This document shows, in pieces, positions 19,092 through 22,151 of a stretch of 22,151 bases of DNA. The position numbers were made by a program, and so were the translations under genes. Source of the DNA: Oscillospiraceae bacterium (GTDB lineage: Bacteria > Bacillota > Clostridia > Oscillospirales > Oscillospiraceae); assembly GCA_016302405.1 (NCBI GenBank), contig JAEDNR010000025.1, positions 1-22,151 of the forward strand, read 5' to 3'. A model generated the notes under the pieces. It was not told the origin of the DNA, ran no database searches, and saw only the letters and a list, made by a program, of their open reading frames with translations. Positions within the stretch are counted from its first letter, which is position 1. Every line of letters starts with the position of its first letter.

Positions 19092-19381
19092 AAGAATGTG
19101 GTGTTTCCCATCAGGACGGAATTGGGGGCGGAGTATCAATCGTAACGAAACCATCTCGCTGGGATTAATGGGAAGTCCCAGGGAGGATTCCAGCACGCCG
19201 CCGGAGGCCATCCCCCTGACAGGGATATTTTGTATAAATGACACAAATTTTTTGATAGTACGCCCCAGTCAAAAGCGTTTTCCAGTAGTAATGCCGTCAT
19301 TTTTTTGTACAAACCGCTGAATTACCCCTTTTTTTCCGGCAGTGCCAAACGAACACTGAAAATCTTATCCCCCAGGGGGGC
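19092..19381. other. Intergenic region between regulator and CbiM-type gene
   Basis: About 290 bp with no supported gene. It contains CTGGGA/TCCCAG (19159-19164 with 19176-19181), the weak terminator at 19210-19231, an inverted repeat CAGTG/CACTG (19340-19357), and CCCCC-A-GGGGGG (19369-19380) directly before the cbiM promoter. I searched for cobalamin riboswitch landmarks and did not find a convincing set. Confidence 0.5.
19210..19231 (+). terminator. Weak terminator after the AraR-like gene
   Basis: ATCCC/GGGAT stem with a 7-nt loop followed by ATTTTG, about 120 nt past the regulator stop. Short stem and short T-run, so only tentative. Confidence 0.35.
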
Positions 19382-19410
19382 TTACGAACAATGGAGCGGT
19401 CTGATATAAT
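19382..19410 (+). promoter_or_regulatory. Extended -10 promoter of the CbiM-type gene
   Basis: TATAAT (19405-19410) preceded by TGA, an extended -10, with a poor -35 TTACGA (19382-19387) at 17 nt. The leader would be only about 25 nt. The GC palindrome CCCCCAGGGGG ends one base before the -35 and is a candidate operator. Confidence 0.65.
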
Positions 19411-19441
19411 GATGCCATCTTAAAAAAAGAGGTACGTTTCT

Positions 19442-20509
19442 ATGCATATGGCAGACGCATTGCTGGCTCCGGCTGTTGCCGCAACCATGTACGCTGCTTC
19501 CGCAGTCACGGTTGGCACTTCCGTAAAAACCCTGAAAAAAGATGAAGCTACCGCGAAGCTTCCCACCATGGCGGTGACATCCGCCCTGGTTTTCGCCGGT
19601 CAGATGATCAACTATACAATTCCCGGCACCGGATCCTCCGGCCACCTTTGCGGGGGCATGATGCTGTCCGCCCTGCTGGGGCCCCAGGCAGGCTTTTTAT
19701 CCATGGTGGTAATTCTGACCATCCAATGTCTGTTCTTCGCCGACGGCGGATTGTTAGCCCTGGGCGCGAACTGTTGGAACATGGCGTTCTATGGGTGCTT
19801 TGTGGGGTATTACCTGCTATGGAAACCAATTATGCGGAGCAAACTGCTTGGCAAGATGGGTGCGAAAGCCGCCGGCCGGATCAAGATCATTCTGGCTTCC
19901 GTCCTGGGCTGTGTCATAACCTTGCAGCTTGGTGCGTTCTCCGTAGTTTTGGAAACCTCCATTTCCGGCATCACTGAGCTGCCCCTCGGTGCCTTTGTGG
20001 GTATCATGCAGCCCATCCATCTGGCCATCGGGCTGATTGAGGGTCTGATCACCTCCGCCGTGCTGGTGTTTGTCTACGAAGCCCGTCCCGAACTGCTGAT
20101 GGATGTGGATACCAGTGATTCCGCCCTTCAGAGCAAGTACTCTCTGAAAACCACTATTCTGATTCTTGCTGTTGTTGTCGCCATTGTCGGCGGCGGCTTG
20201 AGCCTGGCAGCCAGCTCCAATCCTGACGGCCTCGAGTGGTCCATGTTCGGCAACGCCGAAGCCGGTTACAGCGAAAACATGGGTCTGAACGAAGAAGACT
20301 ATGGCATATCCAGCGCCGCCGCTGAGGCAGCCGGCTCCATTCAGGAAAAGACCGCGTTCCTGCCGGATTACGCCTTCGCGGGCAGTGACAGCGCGGCAGG
20401 CACCACCGTTTCCGGCCTGGTGGGTTCTGCCATCGTGGCAGGGGTCGCACTGCTGATCTGCATGGCCGGCGGCTTCTTCCGCAAGAAAAAGGTTACCGCG
20501 AAAGCATAA
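19442..20509 (+). CDS. cbiM: CbiM/NikM-type Co2+/Ni2+ transport protein with fused PDGLE domain
   Basis: A 355-residue membrane protein, the substrate-binding S-component of energy-coupling-factor metal transporters. The N-terminus begins MHMADALL; the N-terminal Met-His is part of the metal site in this family, and this fixes the start at 19442 (AGAGG 9 nt upstream). GTGSSGHLCGG (H68) and DGGLLALGANCWNM (101-114) are further metal-site segments. Membrane spans continue to about 215. A second part (about 235-350) has a span, the motif PDGLEWS (261-267), a soluble loop with FLPDYAF, and a last span ending in basic residues: a CbiN/NikN-like PDGLE domain. Co and Ni cannot be told apart from sequence. 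A strong terminator follows, with no cbiQ or cbiO genes next to it, so it is either an orphan or uses T and A components encoded elsewhere. Confidence 0.9.
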   Translation: MHMADALLAPAVAATMYAASAVTVGTSVKTLKKDEATAKLPTMAVTSALVFAGQMINYTIPGTGSSGHLCGGMMLSALLGPQAGFLSMVVILTIQCLFFADGGLLALGANCWNMAFYGCFVGYYLLWKPIMRSKLLGKMGAKAAGRIKIILASVLGCVITLQLGAFSVVLETSISGITELPLGAFVGIMQPIHLAIGLIEGLITSAVLVFVYEARPELLMDVDTSDSALQSKYSLKTTILILAVVVAIVGGGLSLAASSNPDGLEWSMFGNAEAGYSENMGLNEEDYGISSAAAEAAGSIQEKTAFLPDYAFAGSDSAAGTTVSGLVGSAIVAGVALLICMAGGFFRKKKVTAKA

Positions 20510-20528
20510 AAAATCACGCGAATATACT

Positions 20529-20558
20529 GGCCCTCCGCCTCTGCGCGGAGGGCCTTTT
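20529..20558 (+). terminator. Strong terminator after the CbiM-type gene
   Basis: Perfect 10-bp stem GGCCCTCCGC/GCGGAGGGCC (20529-20538 with 20545-20554), 6-nt loop, then TTTT. It closes a single-gene transcript. The bases from here to 20740 hold nothing I can support. Confidence 0.93.
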
Positions 20559-20740
20559 CTGTAATTATTTTGGAATTGGTCATAGCGATCCAGACGCGGT
20601 TTTCTTCTGCCCGAAACCAGATACCACTGGTGGGGTGGCAGACGCAGGAACAGAAATCAAGCGCCTTGCCTTTTAAGGACCGATTTCACCAATCCAAAAA
20701 ACGCCTGCATGGTTCTCCCGCAGATCTTCCATACCGATTG

Positions 20741-20968
20741 CTACGCTTTCTTCCAAACCTTTTCCCACCACTGGCCCGCATTCCGGCAGCAGGAAGCACA
20801 GTGGTAGAAAATCGTACGCATTGTGATCCGGAATATCCCCCACATGCCGGACTCCACATCCCAGCGCAGAGAGCCGGAGCGGTACAGGTAATCCCCGGGA
20901 CAGTCAGATGCCCCGCCCAGCAGCTCCAGGTTACAGAAAAAGCAACACCGTTCTGCAAAAGCCGCCAT
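20741..20968 (-). CDS. Possible small Cys-rich protein (hypothetical)
   Basis: A 75-residue reading frame with two CxxC pairs (C9-C12 and C57-C60) plus C8, C23 and C61, as in small zinc-binding proteins, and a Trp/Arg/Lys-rich end (GQWWEKVWKKA). Codon third positions look like coding DNA of this genome from residue 13 onward. Against it: the ATG lies in the loop side of a long palindrome (20945-20998), there is no Shine-Dalgarno, and it follows a terminator with no promoter I can see. It may be the 3' remnant of a gene cut by the palindrome. No function assigned. Confidence 0.3.
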   Translation of the reverse strand: MAAFAERCCFFCNLELLGGASDCPGDYLYRSGSLRWDVESGMWGIFRITMRTIFYHCASCCRNAGQWWEKVWKKA

Positions 20969-20998
20969 TTTCTGATGGCGGACTTTGCAGAGCGGTGT
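20945..20998. repeat. Long palindromic element
   Basis: Arms 20945-20968 and 20975-20998 pair as ACACCG/CGGTGT, TCTGCAAA/TTTGCAGA and CCGCCAT/ATGGCGG, separated by one- and two-base mismatches, around a 6-nt loop: 21 paired positions. A-rich tracts flank it on both sides. Leftward it is followed by a T-run (TGCTTTTTC), so it could also terminate transcription. It shares GCAACACCG with the end of the MITE-like element at 6-166, which may mean related families or chance. Confidence 0.7.
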
Positions 20999-20999
20999 C

Positions 21000-21041
21000 A
21001 AAAAAGGTAAAGGCGCAAGCAGCGGATTCGCTGCCTGCGCC
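21000..21041 (-). terminator. Terminator of the rhamnose operon
   Basis: On the minus strand GGCGCAGGCAGCG (21041-21029) pairs fully with CGCTGCTTGCGCC (21024-21012), one G-U, tetraloop AATC, followed by TTTACCTTTTTT. The G-U is a mismatch in the other direction, so this works leftward. It lies about 130 nt past the rhaD stop. Confidence 0.85.
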
Positions 21042-21173
21042 CTATTTAGAAGAGGGAGGATTTTTCGATGTTCCCCCAAGAATACGTATTTCAGCCGAAG
21101 AATTCCAGCTGTGCCTCTATGTATCAATGGTTCCTCCGGCTTTTACGCTTCTCTATATGGTCAATTTCAAGAA

Positions 21174-21989
21174 TCAAAGGTTCAAAAAATCCTTGCGGTA
21201 GCTGACACCGAAGTATTCGGCAAGCTCCTTCATCTGGTCATCCCGGATGGTATTGATTCTGGGCAGGTGGGCGGTGAGCATGTAAATCTGCGCTGCTTTT
21301 TCCACGGTCTCGATCAGGCCGAAAGTCTCATCCATGGTCTTTCCAGCGCCGTAGATACCGTGCATCCCCCAGACCACCAAACGGAACTCTTTCATTTTCT
21401 CAGCGGTGGCTTCTCCGATGGAGTTGGTGCCGCAGAGCATCCAGGGAAGCACCCCGATGCCATCCGGGAACACCACGATGCACTCGGTGCACATCTCCCA
21501 CAGGGTGTGGGTGAACTTCTTCTCGTCCAGCTCATGGACATAGTTCATAGCCAGGGTGTAGGTGGGATGGCAGTGCATGACCACCCGGTTAGCGGGGTCA
21601 ACACTGAGACGAGCCATGTGGCTCATCAGGTGGGCAGGAAATTCGGAGGTAAATTTGCCTCCGTCCTTATAACCCCACAGCAGCTCAGCAGTCTGACCGT
21701 CAGAAGCGATGCGGACGATACCCAAATTGGTTTCCGGATCGGCGTCCACGTTCTTGAAATACTTGCCGGTGCCGGTGACGATGAAAATCTTGCCGATGAT
21801 CGCAGTGGCGTCAAAGCCCAGGGGGATAGTACGCTTGATTGCATTCAGGTCAAGATACTCCCCTACCTCGGCTTCGTCCAGCAGATAGCTGATATTGCCG
21901 CCGTTACGCTCGTCCCAGCCCAGACGGTACATATTCGCGGTGGTTTTCCGCATTTCCTCCACAAAGGGAGCAGTAAAAATGTCTTTCAT
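21174..21989 (-). CDS. rhaD: L-rhamnulose-1-phosphate aldolase
   Basis: Cleaves L-rhamnulose-1-phosphate to dihydroxyacetone phosphate and L-lactaldehyde in the cytoplasm, with Zn2+. The 271 residues match the class II aldolase family, and the zinc ligands H139 and H141 (MHCH), H210 (GMHGIYG) and the acidic residue E116 (TSEFPAH) line up with E. coli RhaD. GWDERNGGN (24-32) and TGTGKYFKN (72-80) bind the phosphate and substrate. The start at ATG 21989 has AGAGG 9 nt upstream; a TTG at 21998 overlaps the rhaA stop and has no usable ribosome site. It follows rhaA by 5 nt. 130 nt of untranslated tail lead to the terminator. The lactaldehyde product is usually reduced to 1,2-propanediol. Confidence 0.96.
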   Translation of the reverse strand: MKDIFTAPFVEEMRKTTANMYRLGWDERNGGNISYLLDEAEVGEYLDLNAIKRTIPLGFDATAIIGKIFIVTGTGKYFKNVDADPETNLGIVRIASDGQTAELLWGYKDGGKFTSEFPAHLMSHMARLSVDPANRVVMHCHPTYTLAMNYVHELDEKKFTHTLWEMCTECIVVFPDGIGVLPWMLCGTNSIGEATAEKMKEFRLVVWGMHGIYGAGKTMDETFGLIETVEKAAQIYMLTAHLPRINTIRDDQMKELAEYFGVSYRKDFLNL

Positions 21990-21994
21990 TACAA

Positions 21995-22151
21995 TCAACC
22001 TCTCTTGCTCAGCACTTGATTCTCATACTGTTTTACTGTCTGGAACCACTCGCCGTCGGCGGGCGCGCCGCACTCCCGGCAATACTGCTCCCATACTTCC
22101 CCGAAGGGCATGGTTTTCAGCTCCTCCTGCCGCACCATCAGCTCCGTCCAG
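21995..22151 (-). CDS. rhaA: L-rhamnose isomerase, C-terminal fragment (runs off the window)
   Basis: The last 51 codons of a gene that enters from the right edge. The translation ends LKTMPFGEVWEQYCRECG, then a GEWFQTVKQYE segment and VLSKRG, which I recognise as the C-terminal end of RhaA (typical LKT-PFG-VW-YC and QYE-DVLSKR pattern). RhaA converts L-rhamnose to L-rhamnulose. The stop TGA (21997-21995) is 5 nt before the rhaD start, so the two are co-transcribed. Nothing about the metal site can be said from this fragment. Confidence 0.85.
   Translation of the reverse strand, partial: WTELMVRQEELKTMPFGEVWEQYCRECGAPADGEWFQTVKQYENQVLSKRG

Noticed and set aside
19092..19230. Cobalamin riboswitch upstream of the CbiM-type gene
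   Set aside because: A GGGAAGTC stretch is suggestive, but the conserved B12 box and the ACTG segments are absent, and the good promoter at 19382-19410 lies downstream of it.
20570..21010. A 146-codon plus-strand frame after the cbiM terminator
   Set aside because: Starts with TTG, no ribosome site, no family resemblance, and crosses the palindrome; the opposite strand has better coding character.

Overview
The window looks like a chromosomal segment of a moderately GC-rich Firmicute, most likely a gut clostridium of the Oscillospirales/Ruminococcaceae type. This is inferred from purine-rich Shine-Dalgarno sequences, TTG starts, an ammonium channel fused to P-II, an ANTAR protein next to glnA, an AraR-type GntR regulator, intrinsic terminators with U-tracts, and small palindromic elements. 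No phage, plasmid, CRISPR, rRNA or tRNA genes were seen.

Left half (1-12050): a nitrogen-assimilation island. A divergent control region (about 9690-10198) drives two transcripts. Leftward: an Amt-P-II fusion (7934-9685), asparagine synthetase asnB (6281-7855) and both glutamate synthase subunits, gltB (1754-6247) and gltD (271-1740). Rightward: a short, divergent glutamine synthetase (10199-11395) and an ANTAR RNA-binding antiterminator with a degenerate receiver domain (11412-12002). The amt leader is about 275 nt. It contains a two-hexaloop element matching the ANTAR target pattern, a terminator with a U-tract, and then a separate 156-nt structured domain closed by a long stem that relies on G-U pairs. 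The simplest reading is that the ANTAR protein made with glnA antiterminates the amt-asnB-gltBD operon. This circuit, plus the unidentified structured RNA, is the most interesting content. At the far left the operon ends in a hairpin terminator next to a 161-bp MITE-like palindrome with a candidate target duplication.

Middle (12050-19100): L-arabinose catabolism. Leftward genes encode a 708-residue membrane-anchored alpha/beta hydrolase with a polytopic C-terminal half (15220-17346), L-arabinose isomerase araA (13600-15072) and an FGGY sugar kinase, probably ribulokinase (12061-13575). A divergent AraR-type regulator (18048-19091) lies across about 700 bp of AT-rich non-coding DNA holding both promoters and repeated TTTGTAT operator-like motifs. 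No araD or sugar transporter is present here.

Right end (19100-22151): an orphan CbiM/NikM-type Co/Ni transporter fused to its PDGLE (CbiN/NikN-like) domain (19442-20509), closed by a strong terminator. A 600-bp stretch follows with a possible small Cys-rich ORF, a long palindrome and the terminator of a leftward L-rhamnose operon. From that operon only rhaD (21174-21989) and the 3' end of rhaA (21995-22151) are in view.
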